NCBI RefSeq assembly: GCF_024166365.1
Contig: NC_064842.1
Span: 13,983,001 to 14,047,000 of the forward strand
Reading direction: 5' to 3'
DNA from: Elephas maximus indicus
Taxonomy: Eukaryota; Chordata; Mammalia; Proboscidea; Elephantidae
Length of the DNA stretch: 64,000 nucleotides
This document shows positions 1 through 9,900 of the stretch, one piece after another. The number at the start of each line of letters is the position of its first letter. Within the stretch, counting starts at the first letter, position 1. A program made the position numbers and the translations under genes. The notes beneath the pieces were generated by a model, which made no database searches, was not told the origin of the DNA, and was given only the letters and a program-made list of their open reading frames with translations.

Positions 1-152
1 TGTCATTAAAAGTCAGGATAAAAGAAGGGTAGCGACTGGAAGGGGGCATGAGAGGGTTCCTGGGATTCTGGTAATGTTCTGTACCTAGATCTGGGTATTG
101 GTTACTCGGGGGAGTTTAGTTTGTAAAAATTCGTAGAACTGTGTCCTTTTCA

Positions 153-316
153 GAGCCCTGGTGGCTCAGCGGTTAAGAGCTCGACAGCTAACCAAAAGGT
201 TGGCAGTTCGAATCCACCTGCCTTTCCTTGGAATCTCTATGGGGCAGTTCTGCTCTGTCCTATAGGATCTCTATGAGTTGGAATCGATTTGACAGCAGTG
301 GGTTTTTTGGCTTTTG
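153..316 (+). mobile_element. AfroSINE copy, full length
   Basis: Head GAGCCCTGGTGGCTCAGCGG, tRNA-like box GGTTAAGAGCTCG, body TGGGGCAGTTCTGCTCTGTC and tail TTGGAATCGATTTGACAGCA are in order. An exact 11-bp target-site duplication GTGTCCTTTTC flanks it at 141-151 and 317-327, so this is a bounded retroposon insertion. Confidence 0.92.
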
Positions 317-467
317 GTGTCCTTTTCCGTATGTATGTTGTACTACAATAAAAGTGTTTTTATTTTAAAGAGTCTATCCTTTAGAAGGAAAAAAAAGAAT
401 AAAATATTGCATTAATAACACATATATGTATGTATACTGTATGATGAATGGTAATATTTTAGATACA

Positions 468-619
468 TCCATTGCCATTGGGTTGATCCTGACTCATAGT
501 GAACCCTATAGGACAGAGTAGGACTGCTTCATAGGGTTTCCAAGGAGTGGCTAGTGGATTTGAACTGCTGACCTTTTGATTAGCAGCTGAGCTTTTAAAC
601 ACTGTGCCATCGGGGCTCC
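468..619 (-). mobile_element. AfroSINE copy, inverted
   Basis: Reverse complement of the AfroSINE: the left end CCATTGCCATTGGGTTGATC is the antisense tail and the right end GGGGCTCC is the antisense head. The central block AGGACAGAGTAGGACTGC is intact. Flanks are only weakly alike (TAGATAC, TAGACAT). Confidence 0.88.
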
Positions 620-707
620 ATTCTAGACATAGTGAGTTAAATTATATTATTAAATTTAATTTCACCTGTTTCCTTTTTGTTTTGAAATGTGTCTATTAAA
701 TACTTTG

Positions 708-800
708 GGTGGCGATGGTGGTTCAGTGGTAGAATTTTAGCCTAGGTCTCTATGCGTCGAAATTGACTCTATGGCAATGGGTTTGGTTTTTGTTTTTGTT
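708..800 (+). mobile_element. AfroSINE copy with internal deletion
   Basis: Head-like GGTGGTTCAGTGGTAGAATT is followed almost directly by the tail GAAATTGACTCTATGGCAAT and a T-rich end. The middle block (CTTGGAAACC through GTCCTATAGG) is missing. Confidence 0.65.
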
Positions 801-831
801 TATGAGGGAGAAGTGGGTTTCATTCCGGAAA

Positions 832-1272
832 AATGCACCTCAGACACAGCCACCATCCATCCGTCAGCGGAGGCTTACGTGTTACTACGATGCTGAACAG
901 GTTTCAGTGGAGCTTTCAGACTAAGTTTCACTAGGAAGAAAGGCCTGGTGATCTACTGCTGAAGAGTCAGCCAGTGAAAACCCTATGGATCACAAAGGTC
1001 CAATCCCACTGTGCAGGGATAACCCTATGGATCACAAAGGTCCAATCCCATCGTGCGGGGATAACCCTATGGATCACAAAGGTCCAATCCCATCGTGCGG
1101 GGATAACCCTATGGATCACAAAGGTCCAATCCCATCATGCGGGGATAACCCTATGGATCACAAAGGTCCAATCCCATTGTGCGGGGATAACCCTATGGAT
1201 CACAAAGGTCCAATCCCATTGTGCGGGGATAACCCTATGGATCACAAAGGTCCAATCCCATTGTGCGGGGAT
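832..1272 (+). mobile_element. RTE-LINE 5'-region-like fragment hosting a minisatellite
   Basis: The segment around CAGGTTTCAGTGGAGC, AGACTAAGTTTCACTAGGAA and GGCCTGGTGATCTACTGC resembles, from memory, the 5' region of the elephant RTE LINE and the related long SINE subfamily (compare GAAGAAAGGCTTAGCAATC near 37391). The part from 979 has become a tandem array. Family assignment is from recognition, not alignment. Confidence 0.5.
979..1272 (+). repeat. 42-bp minisatellite, 7 tandem copies
   Basis: Units begin AACCCTATGGATCACAAAGG at 979, 1021, 1063, 1105, 1147, 1189 and 1231, an exact 42-bp period. Variation is confined almost to the end of the unit (CACTGTGCAGGGAT, CATCGTGCGGGGAT, CATCATGCGGGGAT, CATTGTGCGGGGAT), with the first copy the most distinct. 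Because 42 is a multiple of three and the unit has no stop in two forward frames, open frames of 105-119 codons run through it. These are compositional, not genes. Confidence 0.95.
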
Positions 1273-2492
1273 ATTAAGATTAGTATCTTAAAATACAAAG
1301 GTAGCTTGTATTATATTTCTATTGGACAGTGCTGGCATAGATGAAACAAGATTCACCATTGTAATCGTTTAATTAAGCTGGGTGATGGATACATGGGGGT
1401 TCAGTATATTTTACTCTCTGTATAGGTTTGAAATTTTTCATAATAAAAAGGAAAAAATAAAAATTCTGACAATATCAAATGTTATGGAAGGTACACGTAT
1501 ATGAGAGGACGTGGCTAAATTTCAAAATAATGCCGAATGAACGAATCAAATCACAGAAGAATACATAAAGTGTGAAATATACATGGTGTTCAAAAACTAG
1601 CAAAACTAAAACATACTGTTTAGAGATAGCTATATATTTGGCAAAACTAAACCACAGTCAGGGAAATAATTTACACAAAATTTAGGATTTGTAGAAGGAA
1701 GAGAGAGAAGAGAGTGAAATACAGGGGGCTTCAAAAAACTGGCAATGTTTTCTTTATTTACCCGGGTACCGGCATATGGGAGTACATTTTAATATTATTC
1801 TTTGAACTGTACATTTACGTTTTGTGTTCTTTTTTGCATGCATGATGTATTTCACAACAAAAACTGTAAAAGAAATTTCTAACATGAAAGCACGAGTAGA
1901 AAACTGACCTTCAGAAGAGAGAAAAAGGAAATAGAAATGTCAGTACAGAGTTTGCCATAAGAGCACTTCAGAACACCAGCAAATTCAGGAACTGGAGATA
2001 TCTGTTATCACAGACAGTTGGGGTCAGAAGCCGAGCTGAAAAGGGTGGTTTGGTTACCCTTATCAGGGTACCCTAAGATCTTCTCCCCCACCCTAGCAGA
2101 GGTGGGTGGTGTAAGTGCTAGGAAAATTGAACTAGAGATGTCACAGTCTCTGGGACATCAGATGTGACAGAGAACAGAAACAAGGCACCACAATGAAAAT
2201 AGGAAGAGTAAGTGAAAGTTTTCAGCATGAAACCCCAGCCCCACTTCCCCATTTGGCTCTCAGAATGCTGGCAGCCTGGTTTCTACTCTTCAGTAGAAGA
2301 GGTTGGATTCTTTTCTGGAGTAATTGAGAAGATTTACATGTGGGAGAGGCCAACCAATGTCTAGATCACCACTGACCACAATGATCAACATGCAACGAAA
2401 CCCCCCAAACAACCAGGCTTGCCCACCCACAGTGAGCTCCCAATCACCTTTTTATTGCTTTTTTTTTTTAAAAAAAACATATGAACAGACCT

Positions 2493-2935
2493 GTTAGGTG
2501 CCATTGAGTTTGCTCAGACTCATAGTAACACTGTGTGCTACGGAATGAAACACTGCCCTGTCCTGCGCAATCCTCACAATTGTTGCTATGTTTGAGCCCA
2601 TTGTAGCAGCCATCTCATTGAGGAGCTTACTCTTTTTTGCTGACCCTCTACTTTACCAAGTATGATGTCCTTCTCCAGGCACGGGTCCATCCTAATAACA
2701 TGTTGAAAGTAAATGAGACAAAGTCTTGCCATCCTTGCTTCTAAGGAGCATTTTGGCTGTACATTTACCAAAACAGATTTGTTCATTCTTCTGGTAGTTC
2801 TTGATATATTCAGTAGTCTTCTCCAACCTCATAATTCAAATGCATCAGTTCTTCCTAGTCCTTCCTTATTCTTTGTCCAGCTTTTGCATGCCTATGAGGT
2901 AACTGAAAACACTGTGGCTTGAGTCAGGCGTGAAC
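2493..2935 (-). mobile_element. RTE-clade LINE, 3' end fragment (inverted)
   Basis: Read on the - strand it encodes remnants of the RTE ORF2 C-terminus: VQPKCSLEARMARLCL, then FQHVIRMDPCLEKDI and KVEGQQKR, between about 2586 and 2786. The non-coding tail ending TTAGGTGCCATTGAG lies at the left. Stops and frame shifts make it dead. The same protein end recurs at 46365-46952 on the + strand. Confidence 0.82.
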
Positions 2936-3732
2936 AGACTACCAAGGATCAAAGTTCATTTGTGGAAAATCTCCAACATGAAATACAGAGCAGAATAAAG
3001 AAACAGAAAAAAGGAAATTGGAGGAAGCGGAGACAAAAGACAATACACGGAGCAGAAGAATATTTTAAGCATAACAAAATTTATATACTCATAGATATGA
3101 GAGGATTCTGCATCACTGGAACAAGAAGAGAATGTTATAAGAGAACACAGGACAAAAAGGATCTCTTATTTATACTAAAAATAATAACGAATAAATTTTA
3201 TTAGAAGGGTAGGAAGGGAAGCTTGAAGGAATCCCGTGGAAAGTAACCAAACAAACAAAAAAATACACAGGGATGGAAACAGGAGAGAAAATGTTCTCAA
3301 TCTAGGGGCTCCAATGTATAAACAAAAAGAAGTTTAGGGAAGTGAGAAGACAGAAAAGAGAAGGAAAGAATTTGGTTAAAGAAATACTGGTAAATTTACA
3401 AGAACTGAAAGGCATGAGCTTCCATGCTGAAAGAGCCCACTGAGTGCTTGGCACAACGAAGGAAAGAAGGCCCATCCCAAGGCATGTTATCATGACAGGT
3501 GATAAAGGGAAGATTCTTGATCTTCCAGGCTGAACAGGCAGGACATATACATAGGATCAAGAATTTTAGAATAGCATGGACTTCTCAACTTGTGCAATAT
3601 TAGAAGCGAGGGGACAGTGAAGCAATGCTGTCAAAATTCTTCTGGAAAATAATTTTCAACTGATAATTTGATACCAGCTCAAAATATCAATCAATGTAGA
3701 GGTAGAATGAAGTTAATCTCAAATATGCTAGG

Positions 3733-4383
3733 TGTTGTGGATTGAATTGTGTACCCCCAAGATGTGTGTCAACTTGGCTAGGCCGTGATTCCCAGTATTG
3801 TGTGGTTGTCCACCATTTTGCGATCTGATGTGTTGTAAATCCAAACTGGTGGCGCAGCAGTTAAGAGCTATGGTTGCTTACCAAAAAGGCAAGCAGTTTG
3901 AATCTACCAGCCGCTCCTTGGAAACCCTATGGGGCTGTTGTACTCTATCCTACAGGGTTGCTATGAGTCTGAATGGACTCCATGGCAAAAGTTTTCTGAT
4001 GTCAATGAGGGAGGATAAAAGGCAGTTATGTTAATGAGGCAGGACTCAATTTACAGGATTAGGTTGTATCTTGAGTCAATCTCTTTTGAGATATAAAAGA
4101 GAGAACAGACCAGGGAGGAGAGGGACCTCATGCCACCAAAAAAGGAGTTTCAGGAGCGGAAGGCTTCCCTTGGACCCGGGATGCCTGCCCTGAGAAGCTC
4201 CTAGACTAGGGGAAGATTTATCACAAGGATCTCTCCCCAAAACCAACAGAGAATGCCTTCCCCAGGAGCTGGCACCCTGAATTCGGACTTCTAGCCACCT
4301 AAACTGTGAGAGAACAAATTTCTGTTTGTTAAAGCCATCCACTTGTGGTATTTCTGTTACAGCAGCTCTAGATGACTAAGACA
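3733..4383 (+). mobile_element. Solo LTR, MaLR/ERVL-like, split by a SINE
   Basis: The element starts TGTTGTGGATTGAATTGTGT and ends GATGACTAAGACA, the TG...CA ends of an LTR, with the GTTAAAGCCATCCACTTGTGG block common near MaLR-type LTR 3' ends. Flanks CTAGG (3728-3732) and CTAGA (4384-4388) form a near-perfect 5-bp duplication. No internal retroviral genes adjoin it, so it is a solo LTR of about 500 bp once the SINE at 3843-3990 is removed. Family name is from memory. Confidence 0.75.
3843..3990 (+). mobile_element. AfroSINE nested in the solo LTR
   Basis: AACTGGTGGCGCAGCAGTTA head, CTCCTTGGAAACCCTATGGG middle and GACTCCATGGCAAAAG tail interrupt the LTR. LTR sequence continues on both sides. 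Confidence 0.87.
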
Positions 4384-4411
4384 CTAGAATATATCCTAGT
4401 ATCTTTTCTCT

Positions 4412-4592
4412 GGTCCCTGGGTGGTACAAACAGCTAAACACTTGACTACTAGTTGAAAAGTTGACAGTTTGAACCCACCCAGAGGCACGTCCAAAAAACA
4501 GGCTTGGCAATCTGCCTTGAAAGCCCTATGGAGCAGTTCTACCCTGCACACATGGGGTCTTGCAGTGGCAAGTAACAACGACATCTTTTCTC
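4412..4592 (+). mobile_element. AfroSINE, long subfamily
   Basis: This variant has CCCTGGGTGGTACAAACAGC at its head, the extra CACCCAGAGGCAC block and the CACACATGGGGTC 3' block. It differs from the short type by the inserted AGGC...TCTGCC segment. Confidence 0.82.
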
Positions 4593-4778
4593 TGGAATCT
4601 ACTGAGAAGGAGCCAATGTAATTCGTACTTTTAAAATATAGTACGTATTTAAAAAAAAAATTCTTGGTCATACATACCCACTTATTGTTTTGTATGCTGA
4701 TCATTTTCTTCTCCCAAATTTTGCATTCCCCATTGTTTTGATATTGCAGCCATGTTTTGAGTTTTGTAACAGAATAAG

Positions 4779-4941
4779 TGAGCCCTGATAGCGCAGTTGT
4801 TAAGACCTTCGGCTGCTAACCGAAAGGTAAGCAGTTCGAATCCACCAGCCACTTGGAAACCCTATGGGGCAGTTCTACTCTGTCCTATAGGGTTCCTACG
4901 AGTGGGAATCGACTTGACCACAAAGAGTTTTTTTTTTTTCC
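4779..4941 (+). mobile_element. AfroSINE copy, full length
   Basis: Close to consensus: GAGCCCTGATAGCGCAG, GGCTGCTAACCGAAAGG, TGGGGCAGTTCTACTCTGTC and a T-rich 3' end. An exact 12-bp target-site duplication TAACAGAATAAG lies at 4767-4778 and 4942-4953. Confidence 0.93.
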
Positions 4942-5509
4942 TAACAGAATAAGAGACAAAGCCTATCTTAATTAGAATTGGTAATTTAATAATTATCGTT
5001 GATAAATAGCACATAAAGGATAAAACAGCAGATAAAGAATATAGGATGGCCTGTGTTTTCATTTCCAGCTCAGGGGAAATGTATGTAAGATGAGATTAAT
5101 GCTTTTAATAAAATCTGGAAACTATTCTCCTGATAGCGTGGGTCGTTTATTAGACATTTATTAAACACCAACTATTTACAGGATAGAAAGTCCTGGGGAT
5201 ACATAAATTAACGAAGTCTGTTACCTCCCTGGTAATATAAGGGGTGGCTGGCTAGGCATGTGAGGAAAGACAGTGAATGGGATCAGTGCTCTGAAAGAGG
5301 TCTATCCAAGGTGCATTGGGAGTGTAACGATAGCGAGTGTATAAATGATCTGTCAACAGAATGCCTAGCTTTCATGTCTGAACCCTTTATGAACCTATGC
5401 TGTATCACGCAAATTCAGTGGGTTTTGCCTTTATACTAATTCCACTATTCAGCCTCTTCTCCCCTACGTGGTCTCCCTGCTGATAATTGTGTCCTCCTTT
5501 CATATTTTT

Positions 5510-6070
5510 TTTTCATATATTCAATGCACCAAAAATCCAGAAGAATATTTAAAAAATGTAAATCAGATCAAGGCACTTCCATACTTAAAACTCTCCAATG
5601 GTTTCTCACCATATTAGAATACATTTCCTTATGAGCACACTGTAAGGCCCATGTGATGTTGCCCTGCCCACCTCAGGCCTTCTCTTAAAACTCACCCTTA
5701 TTCATTGTGTTTTAGTTACGTTGACCTTTTTCGTTTTCCTTAAACAGGTCAAACTTGGACTTGCAATAGGGCCTTTGCAATCACTGTTCCTGCTGACGGG
5801 AGTGCTTTGCCTTCATATAGGTATTGTTCAGATTTCACCTTAAATGAAAGCATGGCCTTCTCTGATCAATCGAGGAAATGTTTCCCCATACTCTCCAAAG
5901 TGCTCACAACTGCCTGACATTATAGGTTTGCTTATCTGTTGTCCATCTCCCTGTAATGTAAACTACAGGAATGTAAAAATTTTTTTCCTCTTGTTCGCTC
6001 TGTATCCCTAAGTCTAGAACAGTACGTGGTGAACACAAGCTGCTAAAAAAAATTGGTTGAATGAATGAAT
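5510..6070 (+). mobile_element. L2 LINE 3' fragment
   Basis: Contains AACTCTCCAATGGTTTCTCA, CTCTCCAAAGTGCTCACA, a CTGTATCCCTAAG...CTAGAACAGT block and the GAATGAATGAATGG end typical of L2 3' regions. Diverged and non-coding. Confidence 0.7.
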
Positions 6071-6134
6071 GGCTTTGATATAATTTCCTCATAGCTGTTA
6101 TCATCCTTTGAAATTACCTTTTTCATGTATTTAT

Positions 6135-6290
6135 CTGCTACTTTTTTGCCTGTTCCTCCCACCCAGTTCAGGAAGCAGGGATCTTGTCTGCTTTGTTTGT
6201 TTCTGTGTCTCCGGAGTCTAAAGCAGTTCTTGGCATTTAGTAGGGGTGGGGTCAGCAAATACTTGTAAAATGAATGAATGGATGAGAAGA
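6135..6290 (+). mobile_element. L2 LINE 3' end, second fragment
   Basis: AGCAGGGATCTTGTCTGCTT, then CTTGGCATTTAGTAGG and AAATGAATGAATGGATG, repeat the L2 terminal pattern directly after the previous copy. Confidence 0.65.
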
Positions 6291-6658
6291 CAAAATATTG
6301 TTTTCAATGATCTTAAAACCCAGAGGGGAGAGGGACATTTCTGTAACCGAGGATAAGCAAGGGACTGTGAGAACCCTGGAGAAACTGAGATTAGGAAGTA
6401 CAAATCTCAGGGGTCAGGCCAGGAGTGGTAGGTTTGTGCTTTGAGGTGAAAATCTCTTAGCACTCCCAATTGGGTCAGGGAGGCAGAGGGCGAAGGGCAG
6501 ACAATAATGATAGTCTCACACACGGCAAATCCGTTCTACTGCATATCCGGCAGATTACAAGCATTCAGCAAATATCCATTAACTAATTGCTGGTCACAAT
6601 TTCTGGAAAAAATTATATTTAGGGCTTCTACCTTTTTGATATGGGTTCGTACTAATAA

Positions 6659-6671
6659 ACTACACTTCCCA
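6659..6671 (+). promoter_or_regulatory. ZNF143/THAP11-type motif, copy 1
   Basis: ACTACACTTCCCA followed by GTATGCA fits the ACTAYRNNNCCCR promoter motif with its downstream TGC extension. Binding is inferred. Confidence 0.6.
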
Positions 6672-6713
6672 GTATGCATCAGGGTTACGAGCTTTGAAAT
6701 TTCAAACAATTCG

Positions 6714-6726
6714 ACTACAACTCCCG
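6714..6726 (+). promoter_or_regulatory. ZNF143/THAP11-type motif, copy 2
   Basis: ACTACAACTCCCG fits ACTAYRNNNCCCR in the same orientation, 55 bp after the first copy and about 170 bp before the start codon. Confidence 0.6.
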
Positions 6727-6882
6727 GCAGGCCGCGCTTCGGCGGGGCGGGCTCCTCGGCCCAGCGGCCGGGACCAGGAGCTGCCAGGGGCGGGGCGGGC
6801 GGGCAGGCAGGGGCGCCGCAGCCGGCCTGACGGGGGAGCGGCGGTGCCGTGGGGTGCCCGTGGGGTGCCGTGGCGGCGGAGG

Positions 6883-6951
6883 ATGGAGGCGGTGGTGTTC
6901 GTCTTCTCCCTCCTGGATTGTTGTGCGCTCATCTTCCTCTCCGTCTACTTC
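6883..6951 (+). CDS. CNIH4: CNIH4 coding exon 1 (residues 1-23)
   Basis: Encodes [20 protein letters not shown] plus VYF, the first membrane segment. The phase-0 donor TTC|GTATCC is weaker than consensus. If it is not used, the frame stays open to 7551. Confidence 0.96.
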
Positions 6952-9900
6952 GTATCCTTGCCCGAGGCGGCGGAAGCGCGCGTAGGCCCGCCGGGCGCCC
7001 GTGGCCCGGGGAGCGGGCGGGGGTGCGAGGGAGGCTGCCGGCGGCGGCGCGGGCCCCTGGGCGCCGGCCCGGCCGAGGCGGGTCCCCTGGGCGCCGGCCC
7101 GGCCGAGGCGGGTCCCCTGGGCGCCGGCCCGGCCGAGGCGGGTCCCCTGGGCGCCGGCCCGGCCGACGCGGGTCCCCTGGGCGCCGGCCCGGCCGACGCG
7201 GGTCCCCTGGGCGCCGGCCCGGCCGACGCGGGTCCCCTGGGCGCCGGCCCGGCCGACGCGGGTCCCCTGGGCGCCGGCCCGGCCGACGCGGGTCCCCTGG
7301 GCGCCGGCCCGGCCGACGCGGGTCCCCTGGGCGTCGGCCCGGCCGACGCGGGTCCCCTGGGCGCCGGCCCGGCCGACGCGGGTCCCCTGGGCGCCGACCC
7401 GGCCGAGGCGGCGGCGGCGCGGGCCGCGGGGACGGGTGCGGCGGGCCCGGGCGGAGGAGCCCCGCGGCTGCCCGAGTCGGCCCGGCCCTGCCCCGCCCTG
7501 CCCGGCTGCCGGCCGCCCCTCGCCGGCTCCCGGCGGCCCTGCTCCGCTTAGGCGCCCATGACGGCCCGGCGCAGCTGTCCCGGGCGAGGCCGGCTCCTGG
7601 GCTCCGTCGGCCCCGGAGAGAAGGGCGCGGCTCTCCGTGGAACCGGGCCCCGGGTCGGAGCCGGGGCTCCCGGGACGCCTGGCCACGTCCGTGGCGGTCG
7701 CTCGGGGGCGGGCGGGCGCGGGGGCGGGCGGAGGCGACTTGCCGCCTCTTGTCCTTCTCGGGGCGGCACCCCGCCGTCTTTGTTCTCGGGTGTGGGTACT
7801 GGGGGGACCTTTCACATCCAGGAGTCCAGTCCTTTAAAAAAGGGGTGAACTGCTTCCTTGGCGATACCGTTTTGTAGTGAGTTTTGAGAAGAATTTATTT
7901 AAAAAAAAAAAATTGTTAGGGATTGTTTGGTGTCCTCTGGCAGTTGCAGACCTGGAAATTTAGTAGGTGTGCACGTGTTTTCGTTTCCAAACTGTTCAAA
8001 TGACCACACGTGCCCCTTTCTGACCGAATTAAACTTTTGTATTTGCCAGAGCATGCTGGTTTTAGGTTAGTTGTTCAGGACTTTTTTTCAGCGTATTTTC
8101 ATACGTCATTGTGGACTTGATTGTAGTGGAAAGGGACAGAACTTGGAAACCGGATTACCTGCTCAGTTATTTGCGATACACATTATTTCACCATTCAGCC
8201 TCAGTTATCCTTAAGATGGGAGGAAACGTTTACTTCCCAGGTATGTGTCTTTACAGTGGGAGCATGTGTTAAGCTCCTAGCACAGTGCCCTACCCCATAG
8301 CAAATGTCCAGGAAGTATTGTAGCTGCAGTTTTTACTTAAGCTGGTGACTTTTAAAGAGAAGAACACTGAGTTTTGTTAGGTTCTGGGAACGGACTGAAA
8401 GGACAGCATCACTTTATTGACCCATGTCCCTTTCTAAGGAACTGGAGCTTACACTCAGAGAAATGAAATTGGATTTCTCCTTTTTCTTATTTTGCAGTTT
8501 GGCACACTAGGCCTGATAATTTGAAATAGATTTGGCTTAAGCCAATTTAGGTATGTAGAAAAATGTTAGGTGGAATATTAGACGTAGACAGACATTAAGA
8601 TACATTCAGGGTGTGTTTAGATGAGACTCAGTGTATTGCTTTACTGTATTTTAGGGTAGTTGCACTAGTTTGGTATTAGAAATAGGCGGAAAATGGTCAG
8701 TAAATTTCATGCAAGGTATAGGAGTTTTCTTGGACTTTGAACTGCGAGCAAAGCTTACAGAGGAGGAGAGGGTGGCTGTACAGACACTGGCAAGAGCGAA
8801 GGAACAGAGACAGAATGTTCATGGCATTTATGGGTGACGGGGTTAATGAATAGACCATCTGGAGCACGTGGTTGATTTTGGCGGTCTTAGACAGTCTTGT
8901 TGGAAAGGCAGAATTAAAAGTAGAATTAGATCAGTTTTTGGTAAACTTGAATGTTCAGTGAAGAGCTTTCACTTTGACCCTCTAGCTGGGCAGTTGGGAG
9001 CCCTCGAAGTATTTTGGCCTAAGCAAAGAGGTGTCTTAGAAGGTGAATCTGCAGCCTGGGTTGGGAACGGAAAAGACTGGAAGATAAGCTGTTTGGGGTA
9101 TAGATAGGGTCATCTGGATATGACAGGGAGTGCTGACTGTGGGCAAGTGAAAGCAGGGATAAGGTGTGTGATGTTAAGAAGGAATGATTGATAGGACCTT
9201 GTAATGAGTGATTATGTGATATGACACAGAAAGCAGAGACGCTTTCCATATTTTGAGCCTATAAGGTTGTTGACAAAAATAAAACAGAGTGGGGGAGGAG
9301 CAGTTTTGTGGGAAGAGTGATACATTCCGTTTTAGACCTGTTGAGGTGATGATGGAGGATATCAGTATGGCAATGTTTAGCTGAGAGTACTTCCTTTTAC
9401 CTTTTTTAATGGAAATTTTTAAACAAACAAAAGTAGAGAGTAGTGCAATAAACCCCATGTTTCTATCTCTCACGTCAGTGGTTTTCAACATTTTGCCATT
9501 ATTTTTAATCTCTTCCCCAACTCCTGAGGGTGGTGGTGATGGGGGGGGGCCTGCATTTTAAAGTAAATCCCAGACTGTGTGTCATTTAATTGAAGATTTT
9601 TACTTTTCATTTTATGTCTGTCTGCCTCCCTTAAATTATTATTTTGGGGTTTATATTTTATACTAAAAGTTATTTTTGACCTGATTCCAGTTTAATGTGT
9701 TAACTGGAAAGTTTGAAAAATATTAAGGAAAAAAATCATCTGTAATCTGACTTTTGGGACATAACTGCTACCAACATGTAACTGCTCTATTTACAGTTTT
9801 GCCTCCTGTTTTCTTTATTCACATCCTAAGTCTTCAAAGACTTTATGGATATATCATAAACATACAGTCTTTCTACTATTGGGAATTCAGGCTTTTCACA

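Larger units (their letters stand above)
1..6650. other. Intergenic region upstream of CNIH4
   Basis: I see no host coding exon here. The content is repeats: AfroSINE copies in both orientations, RTE-LINE fragments, a 42-bp minisatellite, one solo LTR and two L2 3' ends, each listed separately. The open frames in it are short and fall inside these repeats or in AT-rich DNA. The stretches 1273-2490, 2936-3730 and 4954-5510 show nothing I can classify. Confidence 0.7.
6640..6882 (+). promoter_or_regulatory. CNIH4: CNIH4 promoter and 5' UTR, TATA-less
   Basis: The AT-rich upstream DNA changes abruptly into a GC-rich, CpG-dense block just before the first coding exon. No TATA box is seen at a plausible place. 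Two ACTAYRNNNCCCR-type motifs lie at 6659 and 6714, followed by several GGGGCGGG-like Sp1 sites at 6780-6805. There is no ATG between 6720 and the CNIH4 start, so the first AUG of a transcript beginning in this block would be the CNIH4 one. The transcription start is not determined. Confidence 0.7.
6700..7790. other. CpG island over CNIH4 exon 1
   Basis: Visibly very high GC and CpG content over about 1.1 kb, covering the promoter, the first exon and the start of intron 1, including the 30-bp minisatellite. It falls off near 7790, where AT-rich DNA resumes. Long open frames on both strands here come from the near absence of AT-rich stop codons and are not genes. Confidence 0.85.

Noticed and set aside
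150-190. tRNA gene-like box motifs (GGTTAAGAGCTCG, GGTTCGAATCC type)
   Set aside because: They belong to the SINE heads, repeated about 30 times in the window; no tRNA cloverleaf with acceptor stem is formed.
979-1272. CRISPR-like array
   Set aside because: The units are contiguous tandem copies with no unique spacers, in mammalian DNA.
974-1344. Open frames of 105 and 119 codons in a repeat array
   Set aside because: They are translations of a 42-bp minisatellite in non-genic DNA.
2586-2786. A 66-codon - strand frame with conserved-looking text
   Set aside because: It is the RTE ORF2 C-terminus, also found near 46680 in decayed form.
6694-6882. N-terminal extension of CNIH4 upstream of 6883
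   Set aside because: The upstream frame is open but has no ATG; the first ATG in the leader is 6883, in strong context, and matches the known cornichon start.
6715-7877. Several long open frames on both strands (up to 366 codons) across the CpG island
   Set aside because: They arise because the 30-bp unit has no stop in most frames and 30 is a multiple of three. Apart from the first 23 CNIH4 codons there is no domain, and the products are low-complexity Gly/Ala/Arg/Pro repeats.
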